Assembly: GCF_002005205.3 (NCBI RefSeq)
Contig: NZ_CP019702.2
Span: 434,001-498,000 of the forward strand
Origin: Rhizobium rhizogenes
GTDB lineage: Bacteria > Pseudomonadota > Alphaproteobacteria > Rhizobiales > Rhizobiaceae
DNA: 64,000 bases
Direction: 5' to 3'
A model generated the notes under the pieces. The model had not been told where the DNA came from, ran no database searches, and saw nothing but the letters and a program-made list of their open reading frames with translations. Of the stretch, positions 9,745 through 18,470 are shown piece by piece. Both the position numbers and the translations under genes were made by a program. Numbering within the stretch: the stretch's first letter is position 1; each line of letters opens with the position of its first letter.

Positions 9745-9933
9745 ATGGTAGCAGGGTTCAACATGCTCTCCTTTGACCTCTTTGGCATCGGCCGAAGAAT
9801 GCCCGTCGTCAATGAGCGGGTGGAGACCGAATTTCAGGACAAGACACCGCGCAGGCCGGACGACGAACCACATGATGACGACCGTGACCAGGAATATGAA
9901 CTGTTCTTCTGGTCGCTTTATCCGGTGATCTAA
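9745..9933 (+). CDS. Small acidic protein of unknown function
   Basis: A 62-residue ORF with a plausible ribosome-binding site (GAAGGG at 9731-9736) eight bases before its ATG. The N-terminal third contains a short hydrophobic patch (MLSFDLFGIGRRM). The middle is very acidic (DDEPHDDDRDQEYE) and the C-terminus is aromatic (LFFWSLYPVI). It stands alone between the aminotransferase gene and an AraC-type gene. I recognise no family. It could be spurious; the ribosome-binding site and codon pattern give moderate support. Confidence 0.45.
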   Translation: MVAGFNMLSFDLFGIGRRMPVVNERVETEFQDKTPRRPDDEPHDDDRDQEYELFFWSLYPVI

Positions 9934-9999
9934 ATCATCCGCAACGGCTCGCCGGCATGAACCTTGCCAAGGACGGCAGGTTCATTCAATGATTGCCGC

Positions 10000-10485
10000 A
10001 TGCCGTCTGGAAATGAAAAGAACTCTGCAAACAGAGACTTGTTGCTCCTGCGCCGCCTGCTGCGCGCTAGGGATCATATGGACGCGGCACCGCATGAGGC
10101 ATGGCCCGTTTCACGCCTTGCAAAAGTCAGCGGCGCCTCGCAGGCGCATTTCGCGAGATCGTTTCGCGATGCCTTCGGCATACCCCCTCACCGCTATCTG
10201 CTGACCCGCCGGGTGGAGCGCGCCGTGGCGCTTTTGCGCGACACCGACCTTCCAGTCATCGATATCGCCCTGCAGACCGGCTGGAACAGCATCGGCACAT
10301 TTGGCCGCGTCTTCCGCGATGTAACCGGGGAGAACCCTAGCGAAGTGCGGCGACAGATGCGGCTTTCGCCCGCCGATCTCGAGCAGGTTCCCCATTGCTT
10401 CGTCAGCGCCGCCCATCGCCCCCATCTCACAATCGCAGTTTCGGAGAAGCGCCGACAGGCGAAAGGCGGTAGGCACGATGAGTGA
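10000..10485 (+). CDS. AraC-family transcriptional regulator (DNA-binding domain only)
   Basis: A short regulator (about 161 residues) consisting almost entirely of the AraC/XylS double helix-turn-helix. The first helix pair is WPVSRLAKVSGASQAHFARSF with FGIPPHRYLLTRRVERAVALL. The second is VIDIALQTGWNSIGTFGRVFRDVTGENPSE, which matches the family signature. No N-terminal effector domain is present. The frame also opens from a TTG at 9964; the ATG at 10000 is preferred. An ATG at 10078 is another option. It lies 14 bases before a VOC gene, and this AraC-VOC pairing recurs in proteobacteria, so it probably controls that gene. Confidence 0.85.
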   Translation: MPSGNEKNSANRDLLLLRRLLRARDHMDAAPHEAWPVSRLAKVSGASQAHFARSFRDAFGIPPHRYLLTRRVERAVALLRDTDLPVIDIALQTGWNSIGTFGRVFRDVTGENPSEVRRQMRLSPADLEQVPHCFVSAAHRPHLTIAVSEKRRQAKGGRHDE

Positions 10486-10499
10486 AAGGGAGATAGCTT

Positions 10500-10904
10500 A
10501 TGAAAAATGGTGTTCAAGTCGTCGGGCTTTACGTTCATGACCAGGACGAGGCGCTGCAATTTTATGTCGAGAAACTTGGATTTCATGTGCATACGGACGC
10601 ACGCAACGGCGATTATCGCTGGTTGACCGTGCAGCATCCGGACCAGCCGGATTTCCAGCTCGGCCTGTTTCGGCCGCAGGCCCCGACCGTTGACGAGGCA
10701 ACGGCGCAGGATCTGAACGAAGCCGTGGCCAAAGGTGCCATGCCGCCTTTGGTTCTGGTGGTCGAGGATTGCCAGAAAGCCTTTGACGCCATGCACAAAC
10801 GCGGCGTCGAATTCACCCAGGAACCAATCGCCCGCTATGGATCAGTGGATGCGAGTTTCCGCGACCCTTCCGGCAATGGCTGGAAGCTCGTTCAGGCCCG
10901 TTGA
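10500..10904 (+). CDS. VOC-superfamily (glyoxalase/bleomycin-resistance-type) protein
   Basis: A 134-residue protein with the paired beta-alpha-beta-beta-beta modules of the vicinal oxygen chelate fold. Recognisable parts are VGLYVHDQDEALQFYVEKLGF at the start, WLTVQHPDQPDFQLGLF in the middle, and the closing FRDPSGNGWKLVQ strand. Members bind metals and act on glyoxal adducts, aromatic diols or antibiotics; the function here is unknown. The ATG at 10500 follows GGGAGA. It is co-directional with the AraC-type gene just upstream. Confidence 0.85.
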   Translation: MKNGVQVVGLYVHDQDEALQFYVEKLGFHVHTDARNGDYRWLTVQHPDQPDFQLGLFRPQAPTVDEATAQDLNEAVAKGAMPPLVLVVEDCQKAFDAMHKRGVEFTQEPIARYGSVDASFRDPSGNGWKLVQAR

Positions 10905-10954
10905 GGCAACCGTGTGTCACATTCCATCATGGATGCTTTTTCTCGGGGGCGACT

Positions 10955-11170
10955 TTGATCTTGCAAAAATGGATAAGGCAGAGCCATCGGTGGCTGGGCA
11001 TTCTGTTGACCGTCACCATTCTGGCGAACTTCGCTTCGATGGCTTTCGGCCCGACACCACCGGTGATCGTTTATGCCCCGCTTCTTCCGCTGACCTTGCT
11101 TGTCTTCAGCGGGCTCTACATGTTCTTCCTGCCTTATCTGGGAAAGCCGCTCTCCCCCTCGAAGGAGTAG
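10955..11170 (+). CDS. Small two-helix membrane protein
   Basis: About 71 residues with two predicted membrane helices: WLGILLTVTILANFASMAF and VIVYAPLLPLTLLVFSGLYMFFL. The N-terminus is basic (QKWIRQSHRW). The frame is open from a TTG at 10901 that overlaps the VOC stop, but the TTG at 10955, preceded by GGGGGCGAC, gives a more natural N-terminus. The choice is uncertain. A strong hairpin terminator follows at 11263. Function unknown; I infer co-transcription with the VOC gene. Confidence 0.6.
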   Translation: MILQKWIRQSHRWLGILLTVTILANFASMAFGPTPPVIVYAPLLPLTLLVFSGLYMFFLPYLGKPLSPSKE

Positions 11171-11262
11171 GCAGGCGGGCGACGAGGCGCTGTATGCCTC
11201 AAGCATCAGAAACATTGCGGCGGTTTTGAAGAGCGACGCTTATCGAATGTCCGAAAATATTT

Positions 11263-11295
11263 CAGCCCCGGGGCGGCACCCCGGGGCTGATTTTT
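11263..11295 (+). terminator. Rho-independent terminator
   Basis: A perfect 11-bp stem (11263-11273 with 11279-11289, loop CGGCA) is followed by ATTTTT. It ends the AraC/VOC/small membrane protein unit and lies just downstream of the convergent dehydratase gene, whose transcripts it may also stop. Confidence 0.85.
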
Positions 11296-11335
11296 AGCTG
11301 ATTTTTAAAAGCGGCCGGCCGAAACGGCCTTGCCT

Positions 11336-13147
11336 TTAGTGGTTGTCGCGCGGCAGGCCCTTGGTCTGGGCGATGCGCTGGTACTTGACCGCCGGCTCCA
11401 GAACCGCGCCGGTTTCCATCTGGCTGACGATGCCACGCTGGATTTCCTGCCATGGGGTCTGGTGGTCCGGGAATTTGTAACCGCCCTCAGCCGACAGCGC
11501 CTCGTAACGCTTGGCCAGTTCTTCGCCTGATATCAGGATATCCGCCTTGCCACGGCCCACATCGATGCGGACACGGTCGCCCGTCTGCAGGATGGCGAGA
11601 CCGCCGCCGGCCGCCGCTTCCGGGGAAGCGTTGAGGATGGACGGGCTGCCCGACGTGCCGGACTGGCGGCCGTCGCCGATGCAGGGCAGCGAATTCACAC
11701 CTTCCTTCAGAAGATAATCCGGCGCACGCATGTTCACCACTTCCGCCGCACCCGGGTAACCGATCGGACCGGCGCCACGCATGAACAGGATGGTGTTGGC
11801 ATCGATCTTCAGCGACGGATCGTCGATGCGGTGATGGTAGTCCTCCGGACCGTCAAACACCACGGCGCGGCCTTCGAAGGCTTCCGGGTCGTTCGGGTTG
11901 GAGAGGTAACGATTGCGGAATTCTTCCGAGATCACGCTCGTCTTCATGATGGCGGAGGAGAACAGGTTGCCGCGCAGAACGCGGAAGCCGGCGCGCTCCT
12001 TGAGCGGCTGCTCATAGGGGCGGATGACCTTCTCGTCCTCGATGATGGCACCACGGCAATTGTCGCCGATGGTCTTGCCGTTGACGGTCATGGCGTCTTC
12101 CATGATCAGTCCCTGGGTCATCAACTGGTTGACGACTGCTGGCACGCCGCCGGCATGATAATAATCCTCGCCGAGATATTCACCGGCCGGCTGCAGGTTG
12201 ACGAGCAGCGGCACGTCTTCGCCATAGGTCTGCCAGTCATCCACCGTCAGCTCGACACCGACATGGCGGGCGAGACCATTCAGGTGGATCGGCGCGTTGG
12301 TGGAGCCGCCGATGGCCGAATTGACGCGGATGGCGTTGATGAAGGCATCCTTGGTCATGATGTCTGATGGCTTCAGATCTTCCTTGACCATTTCAACGAT
12401 GCGCAGGCCGGTGAGATAGGAAACTTCCTGACGGTCACGGTAAGGGGCCGGGATGGCGGCGGAGCCGGGAAGCTGCATGCCGAGCGCTTCGGCCAGCGAG
12501 TTCATGGTCGTTGCGGTGCCCATGGTGTTGCAATAGCCGGTGGACGGCGCCGACGAGGCGACGAGCTTGACGAAGCCCTGATAGTCGATCTCGCCCTTCG
12601 CCAGAAGTTCGCGTGCCTTCCAGACGATGGTGCCGGAGCCGGTGCGTTCACCACGGAACCAGCCGTTCAGCATGGGGCCGACGGAAAGGGCGATGGCCGG
12701 AATGTTGACGGTGGCCGCCGCCATAAGACAGGCAGGCGTGGTCTTGTCACAGCCGATGGTCAGCACGACGCCATCGAGCGGATAGCCATAAAGCACTTCC
12801 ACGAGGCCGAGGTAAGCCAGGTTGCGGTCGAGGCCCGCCGTCGGGCGCTTGCCGGTTTCCTGGATCGGATGGACCGGGAATTCGATCGCGATGCCGCCGG
12901 CTTCACGGATGCCTTCACGCAGGCGGTTCGCCAGTTCCAGGTGGTGACGGTTGCAGGGCGAAAGGTCCGAACCGGTCTGGGCAATGCCGATGATCGGGCG
13001 GTCGGACTGAAGCTCGGCCTGGCTCAGACCGAAGTTCATGTAACGCTCGAGATAAAGTGCCGTCATATCCGCATTGGCGGGGTTGTCGAACCACGCGCGC
13101 GAACGAAGTTTACCCTGGGTTGCAGGCAGATTGTCGGATTTGGTCAT
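11336..13147 (-). CDS. IlvD/Edd-family sugar-acid dehydratase
   Basis: A 603-residue iron-sulfur dehydratase that removes water from a sugar acid to give a 2-keto-3-deoxy acid. Cluster cysteines expected for the family are visible in [19 protein letters not shown] and [10 protein letters not shown]. The substrate and Mg-binding motifs [19 protein letters not shown] and [10 protein letters not shown] are also present. Length and motif spelling fit the arabinonate/xylonate dehydratase branch better than true IlvD (dihydroxyacid dehydratase for valine). It is divergent from a ytfQ-type transporter operon, and a DgoR-like regulator closes that operon. I infer a role in breaking down an aldonic acid made from the imported sugar. 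GGAGAC precedes the ATG at 13147. Confidence 0.88.
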   Translation of the reverse strand: MTKSDNLPATQGKLRSRAWFDNPANADMTALYLERYMNFGLSQAELQSDRPIIGIAQTGSDLSPCNRHHLELANRLREGIREAGGIAIEFPVHPIQETGKRPTAGLDRNLAYLGLVEVLYGYPLDGVVLTIGCDKTTPACLMAAATVNIPAIALSVGPMLNGWFRGERTGSGTIVWKARELLAKGEIDYQGFVKLVASSAPSTGYCNTMGTATTMNSLAEALGMQLPGSAAIPAPYRDRQEVSYLTGLRIVEMVKEDLKPSDIMTKDAFINAIRVNSAIGGSTNAPIHLNGLARHVGVELTVDDWQTYGEDVPLLVNLQPAGEYLGEDYYHAGGVPAVVNQLMTQGLIMEDAMTVNGKTIGDNCRGAIIEDEKVIRPYEQPLKERAGFRVLRGNLFSSAIMKTSVISEEFRNRYLSNPNDPEAFEGRAVVFDGPEDYHHRIDDPSLKIDANTILFMRGAGPIGYPGAAEVVNMRAPDYLLKEGVNSLPCIGDGRQSGTSGSPSILNASPEAAAGGGLAILQTGDRVRIDVGRGKADILISGEELAKRYEALSAEGGYKFPDHQTPWQEIQRGIVSQMETGAVLEPAVKYQRIAQTKGLPRDNH

Positions 13148-13424
13148 GATGCAGGTCTCCAGCCGGAAGTGGCCAACGGTAAAATATTACGAAATGCGAC
13201 AAGCTTATGTTGTGCGCAAGGAAAATGGAATCAGCTTTCGGAGATCACGCATAACCGACAGAGCCGGTCCAGACGAGTGGATCGGGGCCCTTCTTCGGCT
13301 TTAGCCGAATATTTTTCGGCATTTACGACGACAGCGGCATTGCGCAACGGTCTCTCCCTCCCTGCCTCTCCGGATGGCGGCTGGCCTTTTGGCGCCGCGC
13401 CCCGTCTCAAGCCAATCTATTTAT

Positions 13425-13435
13425 TTGTATTACTA
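13425..13435. promoter_or_regulatory. Candidate GntR/FadR-type operator, site 1
   Basis: TTGTATTACTA matches the general FadR-subfamily half-site pattern TnGTnnnACnA at every fixed position. It lies about 280 bases before the dehydratase start. A regulator of this subfamily is encoded at the end of the adjacent operon. Confidence 0.45.
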
Positions 13436-13609
13436 TTAGATGTCATCTCCGCCTGTCAAGCCGGACCGAGGCCCGTTTCCGGTGTGTTTTCAGAGAGAAA
13501 AAAGACGGAAGAGATATATACAAGCCATTGATTCATTGGATTTTAAGGTAAAATCCCGATCAAACTGACATCGGGCAAATTGCGGGACCGGTAAAAAACC
13601 GCTTTTCAA

Positions 13610-13620
13610 GAGTATTACTA
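13610..13620. promoter_or_regulatory. Candidate GntR/FadR-type operator, site 2
   Basis: GAGTATTACTA matches TnGTnnnACnA at six of seven fixed positions and shares the ten-base core GTATTACTAT with site 1, 185 bases away. It lies 50 bases before the ytfQ-type start codon, where a repressor would overlap the promoter. Confidence 0.45.
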
Positions 13621-13669
13621 TATGCTCATAGTGTCGGCGTCACGCTGACATCATCTCTGGGAGGATAAG

Positions 13670-14629
13670 ATGAGAAAAGCTCTTGCGGCATTCACTGTCG
13701 CCGTTTCCGCATGCCTTGCATCCAGTGTTTCCGCACAATCGCTTACCGTCGGCTTCTCGCAGATCGGCTCGGAATCCGGATGGCGCGCGGCTGAAACCAC
13801 CGTCACCAAACAGCAGGCCGAAAAGCGCGGCGTCACGCTGAAATTCGCCGACGCACAGCAGAAGCAGGAAAACCAGATCAAGGCCGTGCGCGGCTTCATC
13901 GCGCAGGGTGTCGACGCGATCCTGATCGCCCCTGTTGTCGCCACCGGCTGGGACGCGGTGCTGAAGGAAGCCAAGGAAGAAAAAATCCCCGTCATCCTGC
14001 TCGACCGCCAGATCGAGGCACCGGACGATCTTTACCTGACCGCCGTGACCTCCGATCAGGTGCACGAGGGCAAGGTGGCCGGTGACTGGCTGGTCAAGGA
14101 TGTCGGCTCCAAGGATTGCAAGGTGGTGGAATTGCAGGGCACGACCGGCTCCTCACCCGCCATCAACCGCAAGAAGGGCTTTGAAGAGGCCATCGCTTCC
14201 CACGCCAATATCAAGATCGTGCGCTCGCAGACGGGTGACTTCACCCGCACCAAGGGCAAGGAAGTGATGGAAAGCTTCATCAAGGCCGAAGGCGGCGGCA
14301 AGGATATCTGTGCCGTCTACGCCCATAATGACGACATGGCCGTCGGCGCCATTCAGGCGATCAAGGAAGCCGGCCTGAAGCCCGGAACCGACATCAAGAT
14401 CGTCTCCATCGACGCCGTGCCCGACATCTTCAAGGCCATGGCGGATGGCGAGGCCAATGCGACAGTGGAACTGACACCCGACATGGCAGGCCCGGCCTTC
14501 GACGCGCTCGAAGCCTATCTGAAGGACAAGAAGGAACCGCCGAAGTGGATCCAGACGGAATCCAAGCTTTATACGGCATCCGATGATCCGATGAAGGTCT
14601 ATGAAGCGAAGAAGGGCCTGGGGTACTGA
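13670..14629 (+). CDS. ytfQ: Galactofuranose-type ABC transporter periplasmic binding protein
   Basis: A 319-residue sugar-binding protein with a signal peptide (residues 1-22, cut after SVSA). It follows E. coli YtfQ closely along its length: LTVGFSQIGSESGWRAAET at the mature N-terminus, DAQQKQENQIKAVRGFIAQG, IAPVVATGWD, SQTGDFTRTKGKEVMESFIKA and YAHNDDMAVGAIQAIKEAG. YtfQ binds galactofuranose and galactopyranose in E. coli, so a furanose or hexose ligand is likely. It is the first gene of a four-component transporter whose other genes follow a 279-base gap containing a repeat element. Confidence 0.92.
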   Translation: MRKALAAFTVAVSACLASSVSAQSLTVGFSQIGSESGWRAAETTVTKQQAEKRGVTLKFADAQQKQENQIKAVRGFIAQGVDAILIAPVVATGWDAVLKEAKEEKIPVILLDRQIEAPDDLYLTAVTSDQVHEGKVAGDWLVKDVGSKDCKVVELQGTTGSSPAINRKKGFEEAIASHANIKIVRSQTGDFTRTKGKEVMESFIKAEGGGKDICAVYAHNDDMAVGAIQAIKEAGLKPGTDIKIVSIDAVPDIFKAMADGEANATVELTPDMAGPAFDALEAYLKDKKEPPKWIQTESKLYTASDDPMKVYEAKKGLGY

Positions 14630-14719
14630 GCTATTTCTTGTGAGGGACGGCGCAGGAGCTGCGCCGTTTCCGCCCAGGCTGCAGAACGATCGCATATGAA
14701 GCGAGCGGATGAGGCTTGC

Positions 14720-14840
14720 TTCTTCTCCCCGTCGGGGAGAAGTCCGCGGCCGCGGGATGAGGGGGCAAGCTCTCCGAAATCCGGCACCGTTACCCCCTCA
14801 TCCGACCCTTCGGGCCACCTTCTCCCCGGCGGGGAGAAGA
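14720..14840 (-). repeat. Intergenic mosaic repeat A, copy 1
   Basis: A 121-base element bounded by two small hairpins (14722-14742 and 14819-14839, each CTTCTCCCC paired with GGGGAGAAG). An inner inverted pair, GATGAGGGGG and CCCCCTCATC, lies between them. The copy at 31744-31864 is the same element in the opposite orientation. It resembles the RIME-like repeats reported from rhizobia. It separates ytfQ from ytfR and is open in the ytfR frame, so gene callers could wrongly extend ytfR through it. Confidence 0.85.
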
Positions 14841-14908
14841 AAACCAGCCGCTCCCTACGCGCTCATTCCACCCTTGATACGAGACCCATTTCGATACGGA
14901 ACTGCTCA

Positions 14909-16432
14909 ATGTCCGAAACGGCACCACTTCTGGAAGCACGCGCCATCGGCAAATCCTTTCTCGGGATTACGGCGCTCGATGGCGTCGATTTTTCGCTCGG
15001 GCATGGTGAAATCCATGCGCTGCTCGGCGAAAACGGTGCGGGCAAATCGACGCTGATCAAGATATTGACCGGCGTTTATCACCGCGACAGCGGTTCGATC
15101 TTTCTGGAAGGTAGCGAGATTTCGCCCACCAATGTCGGCGAGGCGCAGGTGCTGGGCATCGGCACGGTCTATCAGGAAGTGAACCTTCTCGAAAACCTGA
15201 CGGTAGCAGAAAACCTGTTTCTCGGCCGCCAGCCGCGCCGCTTCGGGCTGATCGATCGCAGCACGATGCAGAAGAATTCGCAGGCGCTGCTTGCCCAATA
15301 CGGGCTTTCCATCGACGTCAACGCGCTGCTTTCCAGCTATTCCGTGGCCATCCGCCAGATCATCGCCATTGCCCGCGCCGTCGATCTTTCCGGCAAGGTG
15401 CTGGTGCTGGACGAACCGACCGCCAGCCTTGATGCCCACGAGGTCGAGACGCTGTTCGGCGTCTTGAGAAACCTGCGCGCGCGTGGCATCGGCATCGTCA
15501 TCATCACCCACTTCCTCAATCAGGTCTATGATATAGCCGACCGGGTGACGGTGCTGCGCAACGGCCGCCTTGTCGGCACCCGCGATATCGGCAGCCTGCC
15601 CCGTTCCGAACTGATCTCGATGATGCTCGGCCGCGAGCTTCAGCACATCACCCATGAACATCAGGCGACCGAAGATACGGTTGCCGAGGGCGAGCCGCCG
15701 ATCCGTTTCGAAGGTTACGGCAAACGCGGCAGCATCGCCCCCTTCGATCTCGGCATCCGCCCCGGCGAAATCGTCGGCGTCGCCGGGCTGCTCGGTTCTG
15801 GCCGGACGGAAACAGCCTTCCTGCTGTTCGGCATCGACCGGCCGGATACCGGAAAGGCTGTCATCGACGGCCAGACGGTGGCGATTTCTTCGCCGGAAGC
15901 CGCCATCACCGCCGGTTTCGGTTTCTGTCCGGAAGAGCGCAAGACCGATGGCATCATCGGCGACTTTTCCGTCACCGACAATATCGCGCTGGCGCTTCAG
16001 GCCCGGCAGGGTTGGGCCCGGCCGCTGTCGCGCCGGCAGAAAGCGGAACTGGCCGAAAGCTTCATCAAGTCGCTGGATATCCGCCCGGCCGACCCCAACC
16101 GGCCGATCAAATTCCTGTCCGGCGGCAACCAGCAGAAGGCCATTCTGGCGCGCTGGCTCGCCACCCACCCCCGGCTGCTGATCCTCGACGAACCGACACG
16201 CGGCATCGATATCGGCGCGCATGCGGAAATCCTGAAAATGATCGAAAAACTCTGCAGCGAAGGCATGTCGCTCGTCGTCATCTCTTCCGAACTGGAAGAA
16301 CTCACCGCCGTCGCACACCGTGTCGTCGTGCTTTCCGACCGCCGTCATGTCAGCGAGTTGAAGGGCGGCGACGTGACCGCCGACAACATCATGCGCGCGA
16401 TTGCCGACGCGGCAAAAACGGAGGCGGCATGA
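14909..16432 (+). CDS. ytfR: Galactofuranose-type ABC transporter, double ATPase
   Basis: A 507-residue fused ATPase with two nucleotide-binding domains. The first has Walker A GENGAGKST at residues 40-48. The second has the altered P-loop GLLGSGRTE near 292, as usual in the RbsA/YtfR class, and the signature LSGGNQQKAILARWL. The length matches E. coli YtfR (about 500). The frame is open further upstream through the intergenic repeat, but the ATG at 14909 gives the family N-terminus. It overlaps the first permease gene by four bases. Confidence 0.9.
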   Translation: MSETAPLLEARAIGKSFLGITALDGVDFSLGHGEIHALLGENGAGKSTLIKILTGVYHRDSGSIFLEGSEISPTNVGEAQVLGIGTVYQEVNLLENLTVAENLFLGRQPRRFGLIDRSTMQKNSQALLAQYGLSIDVNALLSSYSVAIRQIIAIARAVDLSGKVLVLDEPTASLDAHEVETLFGVLRNLRARGIGIVIITHFLNQVYDIADRVTVLRNGRLVGTRDIGSLPRSELISMMLGRELQHITHEHQATEDTVAEGEPPIRFEGYGKRGSIAPFDLGIRPGEIVGVAGLLGSGRTETAFLLFGIDRPDTGKAVIDGQTVAISSPEAAITAGFGFCPEERKTDGIIGDFSVTDNIALALQARQGWARPLSRRQKAELAESFIKSLDIRPADPNRPIKFLSGGNQQKAILARWLATHPRLLILDEPTRGIDIGAHAEILKMIEKLCSEGMSLVVISSELEELTAVAHRVVVLSDRRHVSELKGGDVTADNIMRAIADAAKTEAA

Positions 16433-17475
16433 TGGCAGCAGTGACACGACGGCTAAAAAGGCTTGCTCCGCAGCTTGCCGCGCTCTTCATCATTCTGGCA
16501 GCGATAACAATCCTTTCGCCTGGTTTCCTGCATGTCTCGTTCCAGAACGGCCGGCTCTATGGCAGTCTGGTGGATATTCTGGTGCGTGCCGCACCGGTCG
16601 CGCTTTTGACCATCGGCATGACGCTGGTCATCGCCACCAAGGGCATCGACCTTTCCATCGGCGCCGTCATCGCCATCTGCGGCGCGGTCGCGGCCACGCT
16701 CATCAGCAATGGCCATTCCATTCCCTCGGTCATCGTCATCTCGCTTGCAGTGGGCATTGCCTGCGGGTTGTGGAACGGCGTGCTGGTCGCCCTTCTCGAC
16801 ATACAACCGATCATCGCCACGCTGATCCTGATGGTGGCGGGGCGCGGCATCGCCCAGCTTATTACCGAAGGCGTCATTCTCACCTTCAACAATGACAGCT
16901 TTTCCGCCATCGGTTCCGGCTCGTTCGCAGGCATTCCGCTGCCCGTCATCATCTGGGTTGCGGCGGCGCTCACGATCGGCCTTCTGGTGCGCAAGAGCGC
17001 GCTCGGTTTCCTGATCGAGGCGACCGGCATCAATCGCCGTGCCGCAGCGCTTGCCGGGGTGCGGGCCCGCTTCCTGCTGTTCTTCGTCTATGCGGTTTCC
17101 GGCCTCTGCGCGGCCATCGCCGGCATGATCGTCACCGCCGATATTCGCGGCGCGGATGCCAATAATGCCGGGCTATGGCTGGAGCTGGACGCGATCCTTG
17201 CGGTGGTCATCGGCGGCACCTCGCTGAATGGCGGGCGCTTCTCCATCACCGCCTCGCTGATCGGCGCGCTGATCATCCAGACCATCAATACCGGCATTCT
17301 CGTCTCGGGCTTCCCGCCGGAATTCAACCTCATCATCAAGGCCGGCATCATCATGGTGGTGCTGACGCTGCAATCACCGGCGATCATGGCCGTCCTCGGT
17401 TTCGTGAAAGCGCCGAAGCCGCACGTCAAACCGGCGGCCACCAATGGCATGACCAAGGAAGGAACCGCGCGATGA
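16429..17475 (+). CDS. ytfT: Galactofuranose-type ABC transporter permease, YtfT-like
   Basis: A 348-residue BPD_transp_2-family permease with eight to ten hydrophobic segments. Family hallmarks include TKGIDLSIGAVIAICGAV, the cytoplasmic loop ATGINRRAAALAGV and the VIGGTSLNGGRFS segment. Two consecutive ATG codons (16429 and 16432) can serve as start; the first overlaps the ytfR stop. The C-terminal tail (FVKAPKPHVKPAATNGMTKEG) is hydrophilic. It acts with the YjfF-like subunit. Confidence 0.9.
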   Translation: MMAAVTRRLKRLAPQLAALFIILAAITILSPGFLHVSFQNGRLYGSLVDILVRAAPVALLTIGMTLVIATKGIDLSIGAVIAICGAVAATLISNGHSIPSVIVISLAVGIACGLWNGVLVALLDIQPIIATLILMVAGRGIAQLITEGVILTFNNDSFSAIGSGSFAGIPLPVIIWVAAALTIGLLVRKSALGFLIEATGINRRAAALAGVRARFLLFFVYAVSGLCAAIAGMIVTADIRGADANNAGLWLELDAILAVVIGGTSLNGGRFSITASLIGALIIQTINTGILVSGFPPEFNLIIKAGIIMVVLTLQSPAIMAVLGFVKAPKPHVKPAATNGMTKEGTAR

Positions 17476-18452
17476 TCCACAGCCGCAACCTGCCCTTCCT
17501 CACCACGCTGACGATCTTCGTGATCGCCTATCTTCTCTGCGTGCTGCAATATCCGGCGATCCTGTCGACACGGGTGATCGGCAATCTCTTGACCGACAAT
17601 GCCTTTCTCGGCATCGCCGCCGTCGGCATGACCTTCGTCATCCTGTCGGGCGGCATCGATCTTTCCATCGGTTCGGTCATCGCCTTTACCAGCGTCTTCG
17701 TCGCCGTCATGGTCGGCACCTATAATATCCATCCGCTGCTGGCCTTCGCCATCGTGCTGGTGGTCTCGACGCTGTTCGGCTGCCTGATGGGGGCGATGAT
17801 CCGTTTCCTGTCCATCCCGCCCTTCGTGGTGACGCTGGCCGGCATGTTTTTGGCGCGCGGCGCGGCTTACCTTATCTCCACCCAGTCTGTGCCGATCTCG
17901 CATCCGTTCATCGATGCGATACAGGGCTTTTATTACCGCTTCCCGGGCGGCGGCAGGCTGACGGCACTCGCCATGCTGATGCTTCTCGTCTTTGCCGCCG
18001 GCATGCTGATCGCCAGCCGCACCCGCTTCGGCGCCAATATCTATGCGCTCGGCGGCAACCCGCAATCGGCGGAGCTGATGGGCGTGCCGATCGGCGCGAC
18101 GACCATCGGCATCTATGCGCTGTCCGGCTTTCTCTCCGGCCTCGCCGGCATCGTCTATACGCTCTACACCTCATCAGGTTATTCGCTGGCAACGGTGGGC
18201 GTTGAACTCGACGCCATCGCCGCGGTCGTGATCGGCGGCACGCTTCTGACCGGCGGCACGGGGCTGGTGGCGGGCACCTTCATCGGGTTGCTGATCCAGG
18301 GCTTGATCCAGACCTACATCGTTTTTGACGGGACGCTGTCCTCCTGGTGGACGAAAATCGTCATCGGTGTGCTGCTTTTCGTCTTCATCGTGTTGCAGCG
18401 CGCAATCATCTGGTATTCAAACAGGAGACTGGCCGGGCCACACCCGGCATAA
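17472..18452 (+). CDS. yjfF: Galactofuranose-type ABC transporter permease, YjfF-like
   Basis: A 326-residue second permease of the same family. It has LSGGIDLSIGSVIAFTSV, the coupling loop ALGGNPQSAELMGVPIG and VIGGTLLTGGTGLVAGTFIG. Length and motif order fit E. coli YjfF. It starts in an ATGA overlap with ytfT and is followed 18 bases later by the regulator gene. With ytfQ, ytfR and ytfT it makes a complete importer. Confidence 0.9.
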   Translation: MIHSRNLPFLTTLTIFVIAYLLCVLQYPAILSTRVIGNLLTDNAFLGIAAVGMTFVILSGGIDLSIGSVIAFTSVFVAVMVGTYNIHPLLAFAIVLVVSTLFGCLMGAMIRFLSIPPFVVTLAGMFLARGAAYLISTQSVPISHPFIDAIQGFYYRFPGGGRLTALAMLMLLVFAAGMLIASRTRFGANIYALGGNPQSAELMGVPIGATTIGIYALSGFLSGLAGIVYTLYTSSGYSLATVGVELDAIAAVVIGGTLLTGGTGLVAGTFIGLLIQGLIQTYIVFDGTLSSWWTKIVIGVLLFVFIVLQRAIIWYSNRRLAGPHPA

Positions 18453-18470
18453 CCACCAAGGGAGGCTTGC

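Larger units (their letters stand above)
13148..13669. promoter_or_regulatory. Divergent control region between dehydratase and ytfQ-type genes
   Basis: This 522-base region separates the dehydratase gene (minus) from the sugar transporter operon (plus). It has no supported gene. It holds two copies of GTATTACTAT (13427-13436 and 13612-13621) embedded in FadR-type half-site patterns, and an AT-rich tract at 13500-13560. GGGAGGATAAG at 13658-13668 is the ribosome-binding site for the binding-protein gene. Confidence 0.5.
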
